A DNA stretch of 64,000 nt from Heliocidaris tuberculata (lineage: Eukaryota > Echinodermata > Echinoidea > Camarodonta > Echinometridae), in contig CM046852.1 in the NCBI GenBank assembly GCA_025618425.1, positions 631,704-695,703 on the forward strand, in the 5' to 3' direction. Made by a program: the position numbers and the translations under genes. Below the pieces are notes generated by a model. The model did not search any database, was not told the DNA's origin, and saw only the letters and a list, made by a program, of their open reading frames with translations. Numbering within the stretch: the stretch's first letter is position 1; the number at the start of each line of letters is the position of its first letter. Below are positions 12,468 through 23,570 of the stretch, in pieces.

Positions 12468-12851
12468 TTCATTAATCTTAGCATTTTCATCTCAGTAACC
12501 ACCATACAACAGATGGACATTACATTTGAAATGACAGCATAGCTTTCAAGATCAAGTTCAACCTTAAGTTCAATAAAGTTATAATAAACATGATAAATGG
12601 TAAATTTCAAGATCGCAAACGTGATTTTGAATGAACGAGGAAAACATGCTTAAAACAGCATATGATGCAATAAATAGTATCCGAAAACAATGATTATTCA
12701 AATATATCAGCTAATATATTGTAATGGTGCTTCGCACAATTTACTTTTAAAAAAAATCGTCATATCTGAAATGAGTTTATTTGATATTGTTCTATATCAT
12801 GATATATTAATATTGACAATCATAATTTAGATGTTTACATATTTGAAACAA

Positions 12852-12945
12852 TGTAGTAGTCGTAGTAACAGCAGCAGTAGTAGTAGTAATATAGTAGCAG
12901 TGGTTGTATAGTAGTAGTAGTACTAGTACTAGTAGTAGTCGTAGT

Positions 12946-13016
<71 letters not shown>

Positions 13017-13134
13017 CAGTAGTAGTAGAAGTAGCAGTAGTAGTAGCAGTAGTAGTAGTAGTAGTAGTTACTAGCAGTAGTGGTAGTGGTAGTGGTAGTA
13101 GTAGAAGTAGTAGTTATAATAGTAGTAGTAGTAA

Positions 13135-13187
<53 letters not shown>

Positions 13188-13195
13188 ATAGTAGC

Positions 13196-13242
<47 letters not shown>

Positions 13243-13245
13243 ATT
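12852..13245. repeat. Expanded (AGT)n array, spacer B
   Basis: About 390 bp of AGT/AGC triplets with scattered AAT, GGT and AGA interruptions. All apparent open frames here (poly-Thr, poly-Tyr, poly-Val, poly-Ser) are products of the repeat. Confidence 0.97.
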
Positions 13246-13612
13246 TTATTCGGAAAAAATAACATTTTAACCACATAGCTTTATTGTGGCTAAAGGTTTA
13301 GCTGAATTTAGTACATTATTGTGTACACATCCTTGTTACATAGCGGATATTATACAACTCAGTACATGAAGTAACGATCCAGAAAATGAATTGTACCAGT
13401 AAACATTATGTGGATCAGACTTTGCTGCTAATATACGCACCATAAGAGAGAACTTGCGAATTTTTATGGTTTGAAATATCGTTGAAAAGCAATTGTACGT
13501 TTCGAACTTTCATCAATACCTTAACAAACATTCTATGATAAACATTGATTATATAATTGTAAACAGCAGTCATGATAATAATGATCATGTGAATAACTAT
13601 TTTTATATGACG

Positions 13613-13812
13613 TCATTATCATCATCATCATCTCACAAATAAAGATGAAGGTTTCTTAACGATTTCTATTTAGATTAGTCGAGCATGCGTTATGTATTTT
13701 TCTAATCTGTTTTGCAAATGAATATATCTCTTTTTTATCTAATACATTTCTTTTATGACTGCCCATGTCTTTCGAGATCAGTCATTGCATTCCACATGTA
13801 GGGTTGATATAT
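13613..13812. repeat. Segment X, copy 1 (between spacer B and TRIM copy 2)
   Basis: Nearly identical to 22225-22427: (ATC)n, then 'tcacaaataaagatgaaggt', ending at 'cacatgtagggttgata'. After this, 13850-14010 is CT-rich low-complexity sequence. 14010-14507 is unique AT-rich sequence with no visible gene. Confidence 0.85.
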
Positions 13813-14507
13813 TCTTTCAACAATATATCACAGCGTCTAAATCACTTGACTTCTCTCTCTCTCTCTCTCTCTCTTTGCTACTTCTCACCTATTTCCTATC
13901 ATTTCCTATCAAACTCTCTTTTCTTTTTTACCTCATTTCTCTCTATTTCTCTCCTTCTTTTTCCCCTGTCTCCTCTCTCTCTCTCCCTCTCTCTCCCTCT
14001 TCATATTTGATTTTTAAAATGTCACTCCTAAAAAGGTCAATTTATGTTTAGAGGCATCTGTTTCCTGAAATTACTATAAGCTTAGCAATGGTAAAGGTAA
14101 CAAAATTACCACTGGGATTAATGACAATAATGACAATCGGAATACATCGTATCACTTTAGCATTCGCCGCATAATAAATCTAACAACAATATTATGAATT
14201 AAAACGAATATGTGTACAAACATTTTCAAGAATATAGCGATTTTCAAAGCTTTTAACACCGAGTTACAGTTTAAATCAGCAAAACGGTATACAGTATACA
14301 GTATAAAACATTTTATTGAAGGACGAGCTAAAGTTTTATTTCTATAGTGATGTTCATGCTCATCTTTCGTGTTGTTATTTTGATTAGAAGTATATAACTT
14401 TACCCAAGAACTATTCAGAGTTACAAATATAATGCACTTTTGTATAAATTGAGATACGAATCGTAAATATAAAGGGTATGTGATAGAGAGTTCGGGAATA
14501 TCGGGAT

Positions 14508-15764
14508 TTACATCATCACTTTAATGAAATACAGTTTCTTATCACAAACAAAAGCAAGCATGGTTGGAGAGAGGGAAACCAGGTAAGACCAATTTTTATT
14601 CAGGAACAGGTTCAATGCATTGAACTGAACTCTCTCCTTCAGGTTCAGACCATCAAGGTCATAGAGCCTTATCACTATGTTACTGTTCTTACGATCAACA
14701 CTGGCTACATACACCCTGTCCTGCTCGTCCACGGTAGCATACAGGTAGACATCGCTTGGTGCGCGTAGAGACTTCCCAGCATTCCCATCCCTGTCATAGA
14801 CCGTCACCATGCTTGGATTGCTGTGAAAGCATGAACTTGTGACAATCAAACCCGCCTTGGTTGAATATGCCTGGAACGTGGCTTTGTGTTTTGTTGGGAC
14901 TGTGTGTTTGAGTGTGCTTCCTGTCGGGTCATAGATGTAGACGTGGCTTGTGAAGTCTGTTATAAGGATTTCATCTGATGGACTTCTGCTTAACCGCAAA
15001 GAAATTTTGCCCATTACGATAGTTGATATCCTGGACCCATTTGGAGAATAGATGTGTGCTTCACCGGTACCCGTCAATATACATAGTGTCCTATCTCTTT
15101 GAAACACAAGACCATAACACATGGCACCGCGAGGTATGTTTGAATACTGCTGCTGTTTACCATTTGAATCAATGATATCTATACCATGTGCATTATGATA
15201 TCCAATAGCCACACTATCATCAGAGTATTTGGTCATCACACTCATTTCTTCACGTAAATCCACACATTGAATCACTTTTACCTCGGGATCTGGTTCTGTG
15301 ATGTTCCCAATATCAAGACAAGTATTATCTGCAGGCTGGAATCTCTTCTTCTGTGCTTTCTCTGTTATGGCGGCTGCAGAAGTTTGATCAGTAACCTTCT
15401 TCAACATGCATTCCAGCTCCTCACAGAGCAACGCGTGAGCAGATAGACTATCCCTCTCAAGACGACCCAGTCTGTCATTAGCCACCAGATCCATCGAACT
15501 ACAAATGCTTTTGATAGTCTGTCGGTCGTTGGATTTCAGAGCGTTGAGATCGTCATCGAAACTACGCTCTAGATCATCGATTTGCTCAACGAGTATACGT
15601 TGATTTTCTTCTAGTTGCTTGGCCTTGGTATGATAGGCTTGGCTGACATCTTCCCGTAGTTTCTGTATGGCAGTGTGTACTTCACTACGCTGCGACTCCA
15701 CATTCTGCATGTTCTTCTCCAGTTCTGATTTCTTGGCTGTACAACGTTGGACAAGATCATTCAC
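14508..15764 (-). CDS. TRIM copy 2, exon 2 (coiled coil and propeller)
   Basis: It begins Val-Asn-Asp-Leu-Val after the acceptor TTTTCAG and runs open for 418 codons to TAA at 14510-14508. The Lys/Glu/Gln-rich first third predicts a coiled coil. The rest has repeated 'YDPTG', 'YDRDG' and 'YDLDG' propeller strands. Confidence 0.9.
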   Translation of the reverse strand: MNDLVQRCTAKKSELEKNMQNVESQRSEVHTAIQKLREDVSQAYHTKAKQLEENQRILVEQIDDLERSFDDDLNALKSNDRQTIKSICSSMDLVANDRLGRLERDSLSAHALLCEELECMLKKVTDQTSAAAITEKAQKKRFQPADNTCLDIGNITEPDPEVKVIQCVDLREEMSVMTKYSDDSVAIGYHNAHGIDIIDSNGKQQQYSNIPRGAMCYGLVFQRDRTLCILTGTGEAHIYSPNGSRISTIVMGKISLRLSRSPSDEILITDFTSHVYIYDPTGSTLKHTVPTKHKATFQAYSTKAGLIVTSSCFHSNPSMVTVYDRDGNAGKSLRAPSDVYLYATVDEQDRVYVASVDRKNSNIVIRLYDLDGLNLKERVQFNALNLFLNKNWSYLVSLSPTMLAFVCDKKLYFIKVMM

Positions 15765-17665
15765 CTGAAAATAGAAGGTTGTTTTGTTTTTTTAAAGTAA
15801 AATGAATGATTCATCCTTTCTCATGGGCCAGAGGGAACACATGCCCCGGGCTGCAATTGAGGGCGGGGGCGGGGGGGGGGGCGTATAATTCCCAGATGCG
15901 TCACTGGTTACAGTCATGATGAAACATGATACATGTTACAGTAAATCATTTTTTAAAGTACAATCTAGACCTATGTGAAACAGCACCCTCAGTGCGTCAC
16001 AGAAAAGGAAGAGGTATGGTTGACTTACTCATCGTTGTAATCTAGATGAAATCAATTTTATCTACTATATTGATTTTTTTTTTTATCAATGGTGTCCATC
16101 ATTATCAAAAAGAACAAACTGTAAATGATGAAACTTAGTGAAACTCGTCTTGCTTGAAGTGTACCAGCGTGAAAGATATTTTAATAGTTGATTAAAAAAA
16201 AGTTCCAGTGGTCTATTTCGTCTTCCAGCAATAGTATAGTTAAAATTGATTCCTAGTTTCTCGTCCGGATATTTTTTTTTTAAATGAGGAGCTAGGGTTC
16301 CATGTTGCTGTACATGAAAATGCTGCTGGGTCAAATTCCACAGAAATTTTCTTCATTCAATTTTATTTGTACAATGCTTTGCAGAGGTTTAAAAAAAGAG
16401 TGAAATTGCATTACATTGATGATTTTGCTTCACCACATTCTTATTTATTATATTTCAGAACAAAAATACAAAATAATATTTTTAGAAATTGAGGCTTGCT
16501 GAAAAAAGGAAGGAAGAGGGGACGAGAAACTAGTAATTAATTTTATTTGGCCTTAGTGTTCCAATACTCTATTATAGTATTATGTCCACAAACGATTCTA
16601 CACGGACTAACTCGGTAAAGCCACTTTTCTTCTTCTTCTTCTAGACAGTTCTTTTTTCTTTTTTTTTTACATTTATCACTAAAGCTATACTATAATTTTC
16701 TGATGTTACAAAATATCAAATGAATTATTGTTATTTGGGCTTAAATTGCGACGATAACAACATTGGTGGTAATAATCAGGTCGTAACTTAGATAATAATC
16801 ATAGTATCACAAGAATTAACGTTACTTTCTTTACCCATTTCTTTACGCGGTCGATTAATCACCTACTAAACGGTGAAAGAAAGAAACACCGTTAATGATG
16901 AAAAGCGGGTAAAATATTTTTATTCATTACATCTCATATGAAAATATTATATTCAAATCTACTGTTTGTTTAGTATAAGCATACTCCAATGACATGTGGT
17001 AAAACGTTATGAGGGAGACTAACCTTAACCTGTAATTCCTTCTCGAAGTCTTCATGTGACTTTATCTTGTGATCACGATGACCGATGATCACGCACTTGA
17101 AACAGACGTGCACCTTACAATCCTCGCAGAACATATCTTTGTTCTCCTGTTTATGGATCAAGCACTTCTCTGCTAAGGAACGACCAATGCTGACCTTCCC
17201 TTCGGTGATATCCTGTATGGATATGATCTCATGACCTCCAAAGAATAGCGTTTGCCGTTTATGAGAAAGTAAGCACTCTCCACACAAAAATGCGTCGCAG
17301 GTACTGCAATAAGACACAGCTTCCCCCTGCACTGTGCAGACATTGCATTTCTGTTGCATCTCCAGGATGGCATTGGCTCCTCCACATTTTTCGTGGTAGT
17401 TGTCTACGAGTCCGTTGATGGACACATTGGATAGGAGGTCATCGACGCGGTTTGCTGACAACTTCGTATCTTTCCTACAGAGAGGACAGGTCATGTGATC
17501 AAGGTCCTGGTGGGATAGGTCGTATTTCTTGAGGCATTTCCGACAAAAGGTGTGTCCGCAAGAGGTTAGAAGGGTAGCATCGTCGAAGATATCAAGACAT
17601 AGTGGACACGTCAAACCTTGTAGGGCGTTCGGAACTTCCTCTTCTTCCTTCTTCTTGGCAGCCAT
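14508..17665 (-). CDS. TRIM-family RING/B-box/NHL-like E3 ligase, copy 2 (intact)
   Basis: Exons 17665-17024 (214 codons) and 15764-14508 (418 codons plus stop) join in phase 0 to give a 632-residue protein. The RING uses Cys20, Cys23, Cys36, His38, Cys41, Cys44, Cys60 and Cys63. Two B-boxes follow (about 105-206), then a long coiled coil (about 215-350) and an NHL-like propeller of Tyr-Asp-x-x-Gly repeats to the C-terminus. This is the complete TRIM layout of an E3 ubiquitin ligase with a substrate-binding propeller; the substrate is unknown. An in-frame ATG at 17794 lies upstream. The TATA box at 17806-17813 would put the transcript start downstream of it, so MAAKK at 17665 is preferred. 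TRIM56-like is the nearest label, but no single orthologue is claimed. Confidence 0.9.
17024..17665 (-). CDS. TRIM copy 2, exon 1 (RING and B-boxes)
   Basis: 214 codons ending Gln-Val-Lys at donor GTTAGT (17023-17018). The RING half is almost identical to copy 1. B-box 1 (about residues 104-150) differs at many residues while keeping its Cys/His ligands. Confidence 0.9.
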
Positions 17666-17805
17666 GGCTGCACTAGTACGAATATCTAGGAAATTACAGA
17701 AAACAGCCTGACTTGCAGATAATCTTGTAGAAATCAACGCTATGATGTGAAGTTTGTTGTGTCCAAGATGAATATCTGTAGAATATTGAAACAACTATAT
17801 AATTA

Positions 17806-17813
17806 TATTTATA
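17806..17813 (-). promoter_or_regulatory. Candidate TATA box of TRIM copy 2
   Basis: TATAAATA on the minus strand, ~141 bp upstream of the ATG, conserved with 9997-10004. Surrounding sequence differs by small indels, so conservation of the octamer is mildly suggestive. Confidence 0.5.
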
Positions 17814-19289
17814 GTCCCCGTATTTTGCTGTTTTACTTGGTTTGATTCTATAAGTCCAAGTCTGCATTAATATTAATCATTGAATACGTCACAACGACAA
17901 GAGTTCCCTTACCAAATGTAAACACACACACATAAAACGTGACTACGTGAGGCATTAATGGTGACGACTACCCAGCCGTATTAGCAAATCTACAAATTAT
18001 TCCCTGTATAGCGTGGGTTTTCCCAGAGATCACCAATTGTACCTTTGACCTGGATCTTATCGAGTGGAATTTTAGGTAGATGGCGCTATCATATTCGCCC
18101 CATTGATAAACAGTGGGCTTTTCACGTTCAGTATTATCATTATAATTATAATCAACAGTGGTGTGTCAAGAAACTGATAACAGGTGGGGGGGGGGGGGGG
18201 GGGGGGATAAACCTCTAATAAGAAAGCCCCGCATGCCATAAGAAAGCCAGGGCTACGATGATTTGATTTGCGGCATGATGCCCCATTCCCCCCCCCCCCC
18301 CCCCCAGTGCCATTTTAAAAATCATATTAATTAACTGAACGAAATATTCTTTGTAATGAAAATAGATTTTAAGAAATGAAACAAATCATTTGCTTTCCTG
18401 TAAGCCAAAGACCCACTGGTACTAAAATATTTGGTTAGTTTTGTTCTGGACCAACAGAGGGTCGTGGTAGAGGCTGGCTTTGCTCTCAGTTGGATACGTC
18501 ACGGCTTATACATAGAAGGGGGGGGGGGGCAACAAGAGATAATATTCATTGAACCCACTCCAACTCAAAATTGTCAACATTACGTATCATTCATTGTAAT
18601 ATTCCGGATAAAGACAGTCACATACAATCAACAATTCAGGATATCTAATTTAAAACAAATTATAACCTATAGGATTTAGCTTCCACTGCCGTTACCAACA
18701 TCCGGCACGTACTCTCGAAGAAATAATTAACATCAGGTACCCACTCACTATCTCATTTAAAACAAATTGCACTCTACATTGTAATCATTGCTGTAGCTCC
18801 TGCAGCTATGGCCAACACAGACCATATTTTAAGAAATAATGTCCATTATCAGGTACTCAAATACTACACCTGGGTCAGGAAAGGCAACTGTCGATATGCG
18901 CCGCGAAGGAATTCGAAACCTCAATAACGAATTAAAAGCGACATGAATAATTCATTCCCGTCATCATTCTCACCGTTATCATCATCATTATCATTGTCAT
19001 CCACGTCACGATTATCAATGTACATCAGTTCACTAACTATTCAAAGAATACGACATGAAGACACATTTATGAGAATATACCGCTTAGATTTAATAGCGTT
19101 ATCAATGTAGCCTTCCATTGAGTATAATTAGGAAAATGTTTGATATTAAATGCATATATTATTATGCCATTCGTGAGATGAATGATAATAATATAATTAT
19201 GAACAGATTTTGATATCATCATTACCGTCTACATTACCATTAATTCCCTCTTCTGCTTTCATCTTCCTCCTATTAATCATCTTTATTGT

Positions 19290-20194
19290 GTTCAGTATCA
19301 TCATTTTTCAATTTTAAAGAAATAAGTCGAGTGTCTAATACTAAATTTCTAGGAGTAATTGTTGATGAAAATTTATCTTGGAACCGCCATGTAAATTATA
19401 TATGTAACACCTTAGATAAAAATATTGGGATATTGTATAGATTGCAATTCTTGCCACAAACTGTTTTGAAAATGTTGTACCATTCTCTTGTTTTTTTTCC
19501 CATATAAACTATTGCAATATTTTGGGGGGTTTTACTTCTAAAAGAAATATTGAACGAATTCGTAAACTACAGAAACGTGAAATTCACCTCATCACACATT
19601 CCCCGTATCTTTCATCCAGTTTACCCTTATTTAAGAAAATGCAAATCATACCTATCCATGAATTATTAACACTAGATACCGCAATTTTCATGTTCAAACT
19701 ATCTAACAACCTTCTCCCTTTGGTTTATAAAGACTACTTCACTCTTAATTGTTTTATTCACAATAACAATACTAGGAATGCGCAAAATATCCATCTTCCT
19801 TTAAATCGCACATCGGTAACACAAAATTCAATCTTTTATAATGGCCCAATCCTTTGGAATAGCCGCCCAACTAAATTTAGGAATAGTAAGACTGTAAAAC
19901 AATTCAAACGATCTTATAAGCGACAACTTCTTGATTCACAATGTTAAATGTACTAGATTATGGTATATGTTTCCCCCTCTTTTCTTCCATTCTTTCTTTA
20001 GTGTTTTGAACTTCTGTACACTTGATATTCTATCGTTTCTTATAATTCTGTTTTATGTACTCTGTATGAAGGGGTCATTTTTAACAAGCCTATTTGTGCT
20101 TTCCATGACCCCGCCACTATTATTTATTATACTGATTTGTACTGATTTTTTGTAATATGTTTTTTATGGTGGAAATAAATGATTGATTGATTAA
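19290..20194 (+). mobile_element. 5'-truncated non-LTR retrotransposon 3' end, copy C (RT C-terminus)
   Basis: Paralogue of 11565-12467, created by the array duplication and not by a second insertion, since flanks and both end points are the same. It lacks the TAA stop of copy B (reads TTA) but has two extra T's in the run near 19493, which break the frame at a different place. Frames are 19286-19507 and 19522-19947. Confidence 0.8.
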
Positions 20195-20579
20195 TTCATT
20201 AATCTTAGCATTTTCATCTCAGTAACCACCATACAACAGATGGACATTACATTTGAAATGACAGCATAGCTTTCAAGATTAAGTTCAACCTTAAGTTCAA
20301 TAAAGTTATAATAAACATGATGAATGGTAAATTTCAAGATCGCAAACGGGATTTTGAATGAACGAGGAAAAACACGCTTAAAACAGCATATGATGCAATA
20401 AATAGTATCCGAAAACAATGATTATTCAAATATATCAGCTAATATATTGTAATGGTGCTTCGCACAATTTACTTTAAAAAAAAAATCGTCACATCTGAAA
20501 TGAGTTTAATTGATATTGTTCTATATCATAATATATAATATTGACAATCATAATTTAAATGTTTACATATTTCAAACAA

Positions 20580-20683
20580 TGTAGTAGTTGTAGAAACAGT
20601 AGTAGTAGTAGTAGTAATAATAATAATATAGTAGCAGTGGTAGTAGTAGTAGTAGTACTAGTAGTAGTAGTAGTCGTTGTCAC

Positions 20684-20727
<44 letters not shown>

Positions 20728-20929
20728 CAGTAGTAGTAGCAGTAGTAGTAGTAATAATAATAATAATTATGAGTATTTATATTGCGCCATGTCTGTCAAA
20801 AATGACACAGTAGTAGTAGTAGTAGCAGTTACTAGCAGTAGTGGTAGTGGTAGTAGTAGAAGTAGTAGTTATAATAATAATAGTAGTAGTAGTAATAGTA
20901 GCAGTAGCAGTAGTAGTAGTAATAGTAGC

Positions 20930-20978
<49 letters not shown>

Positions 20979-21001
20979 ATAGTAGTAGTAGTAGTAGTAT
21001 A
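20580..21001. repeat. Expanded (AGT)n array, spacer C
   Basis: Two blocks of AGT/AGC triplets separated by ~50 bp of non-repeat sequence (about 20757-20810) that is not in spacer B. Confidence 0.95.
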
Positions 21002-21488
21002 TTTTATTCGGAAAAAAATAACATTTTAACCACAGAGCTTTATTGTGGCTAAAGGATTAGCTGAATTTAGTACATTATTGTGTACACATCCTTGTTACAT
21101 AGCGGATATTATACGACTCAGTACATGAAGTAACGATCCAGAAAATGAATTGTACCAGTAAACATTATCTGGATCAGACTTTGCTGCTAATACGCACCAT
21201 AAGAGAGAACTTGTGAACTTTTATGGTTTGAAATATCGTTGAAAAGCAATTGTATGTTTCGAACTTTCATCAATACCTTAACAAACATTCTATGATAAAC
21301 ATTGATTATATAATTGTAAACTGCAGTCATGATAATAATGATCATGCGAATAACTATTTTTATATGGCGCCTTCTAGTTACATGGTCAAATAAGTTTAGC
21401 CTGAAAATATCCTCTTTATTCATTCATTTATTCGTTCTATTTATCCCAGGGGCCATTTTAGTGGCAAAGCACTGTTAAAAATAAAAAT

Positions 21489-21499
21489 ACTACTACTAT

Positions 21500-21558
<59 letters not shown>

Positions 21559-21832
21559 ATAATAATAATAATAATAATAATATGTCTTGTTTACCCAGGG
21601 TAGTCTGTTCTCCCTGAGGGCCCTGCAATTATACTTTGACCCCGAATTTGGCCGAGCGACCATGATGAGGTGCTCAAGCATTCGAGGACCGGGTACCCAT
21701 TTACTTCACCTGGGTGGAGTGTGGAAAATGTAGATTAATGTATTACCAAAGGGCATTAGTGTCGTGGCAGGGAATCGAACCCCGTACCTCGTGATCTGGA
21801 GTCCGGTGACATATCCACTGAACCACATCACC
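21489..21832 (-). mobile_element. tRNA-derived SINE with long microsatellite tail
   Basis: On the minus strand the head starts at 21832 (GGTGATGTGGTTCAGTGG). A B box GGTTCGATTCC follows, then a body shared with the other SINEs, ending in (ATT)n then (AGT)n between 21582 and 21489. The head is diverged from the SINEs at 101-278 and 23670-23846. It lies in the stretch that spacer B lacks. Confidence 0.8.
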
Positions 21833-22224
21833 TTCACATTATCATCATCGATATCCTGCCGTATTTTCAAGTAAATTGCTTACAGTGGCAGTCCTTCTTC
21901 CTCAAATGATTTTATATTCGATCAATTAAGATAATTTGACAATTTATCTTTTCGTGTTTGTTTTTGAAAAATGATTGTTACATGTACGGTACATATACTT
22001 GTTTATTTATGATTCATTGTCAAAAAGTACTTTTGTATTTTATTTTATGTTATCGAAAAATGTTGTACTTAATGAATGCAGAAGAAAATAAATCAAATAA
22101 AAAATCCTCATACGTCTGCAAATATTTGTTTCTACCAAATATTTCATGTTCACTTGTTTCATTTGTAAACATCATAGTCATGGAGGAAACAAAATTCGTT
22201 GATAAAAGCCAATGGTGTACATGA

Positions 22225-22427
22225 CATCATCATCATCATCATCTCACAAATAAAGATGAAGGTTTCTTAACGATTTCTATTTAGATTAGTCGAGCATGCG
22301 TTATGTATTTTTCTAATCTGTTTTGCAAATGAATATATCTCTTTTTTATCTAATACATTTCTTTTATGACTGCCCATGTCTTTCGAGATCAGTCATTGAA
22401 TTCCACATGTAGGGTTGATACAGTGGC
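22225..22427. repeat. Segment X, copy 2
   Basis: Near-identical to 13613-13812, which places the end of the array unit here. Immediately downstream (22425 on) begins a 'cagtggcggattt' element with long G/C runs that copy 1 does not have. Confidence 0.85.
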
Positions 22428-22621
22428 GGATTTAGGGGGTGGGGCAATCCCGGCCCGTGACCCCCCCCCCCCCCCCCCCTTTTGAGGGAAAACAATGCAT
22501 TGTGCCCCTCCTATTTGCGATTGTGCCCCCCCCCCCTTTTCGACCAGAAAACGTTTTTTGTTTTTTTTTGTTTTTTTTTGTGTGTTGCTGTCAGAGAATT
22601 ATGGAGGGGAACTGGACCCCA

Positions 22622-22624
<3 letters not shown>

Positions 22625-22666
<42 letters not shown>
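22625..22666. repeat. Poly-C run of 42
   Basis: An uninterrupted 42-base C homopolymer. It is followed by 'actgagcgacttttggaggg', which is the reverse complement of the G-run side of the hAT-like element near 1900-1940. The run probably marks a fragment of the same family. Sequencing length is unreliable here. CT-rich low-complexity sequence follows to about 22830. Confidence 0.9.
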
Positions 22667-22839
22667 ACTGAGCGACTTTTGGAGGGCTGGCGAAATTTTT
22701 TTTGGGGGTCTCTTTCACTCCCTCCCCCATTTTCTCCCTTTCTCTCTCTTTCTCTCTCTCTCTCTGCCAACTCCAAATCTCTCCTTCTTTATCTCACTCC
22801 CTCTTTTTTTTTCTCTCTCTCTCTCCCTCTCAATCTATC

Positions 22840-23570
22840 TCTTCCTAAAACAATCTAAAACAAATGCTTATCTATTTTTCGAAAGAAAGATGCAAAATAA
22901 GGTAATAAAATTTGTTTGTGCAGTGTCATATTTATATCACATCACATTATCAGGCACAATATGAACATAATGTTTATCACTACACATGTATGTACTGTTC
23001 CCTATATAAAAATAGGTCACTGTTTGTATGTTGCTGTATACACATGACATAATATACAGTTGGGGTTTATTAACAGAAATGAGTTGGACAAATTCCTGCA
23101 TTCTTTTAATGAGAGACATACACATGAAATACTTTGACCTGCAAATACTCACATGTAGATTTTACACAAACAATTAATGTACTGGAAATTCACTTTACAG
23201 TACAAATGTGAATAAACAGGATACAAAGAGCAAGTGTAATATATTCTAATACGAACACTGCATTAATGTTATTAATAGTGAACCATGTCATTATACATAT
23301 ACCAAATAACACTACACATAGCATACCATATAGGCCATTCATAATATGTTAAAAGCAACACAAACACTTTTTATATAATCATGATCAACATACAAGCTTT
23401 TTAGTATAAGAAATACAACAGTAATATACAACTTAATTGCACAACTTTTTTCCAGATTAAAATGTTGATGATACTGGTGAATAAGAAACTCTACCTTAAG
23501 ACAAAAATTGATATTCAAAATTTGGATTACAGGACATAGACGATGCTAAAGTGTTAACTATAAAACTTTC
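22840..23570. other. AT-rich stretch with no visible gene
   Basis: No exon-like frame, tRNA or inverted repeat is visible. It lies between the end of the TRIM array and the right-hand flanking repeat. Confidence 0.6.

Larger units (their letters stand above)
10199..13612. repeat. Spacer unit B of the TRIM tandem array
   Basis: Collinear with spacer C (18012-21478) at high identity and with spacer A more distantly. It contains a 5'-truncated non-LTR retroelement (11565-12467), an expanded (AGT)n array and several G/C homopolymers. At about 13612 it jumps to sequence that in C lies ~860 bp further on (22225), so B has lost the stretch equivalent to 21367-22224. Confidence 0.8.
18012..21478. 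repeat. Spacer unit C of the TRIM tandem array
   Basis: The closest relative of spacer B, with the same retroelement insertion and (AGT)n array. It has G- and C-runs at about 18185-18208 and 18289-18305 whose lengths differ from B. Past 21366 it keeps the same continuation as spacer A ('ctagtta...catggtc'), which B has lost. Confidence 0.8.

Noticed and set aside
12929..13276. Long Thr/Tyr/Val/Ser-rich open frames
   Set aside because: They are translations of the (AGT)n microsatellite in different frames and on both strands.
17666..17794. 43-residue N-terminal extension of TRIM copy 2
   Set aside because: The upstream ATG is not conserved in copy 1 because of an indel, and the conserved TATA box would place the transcript start downstream of it.
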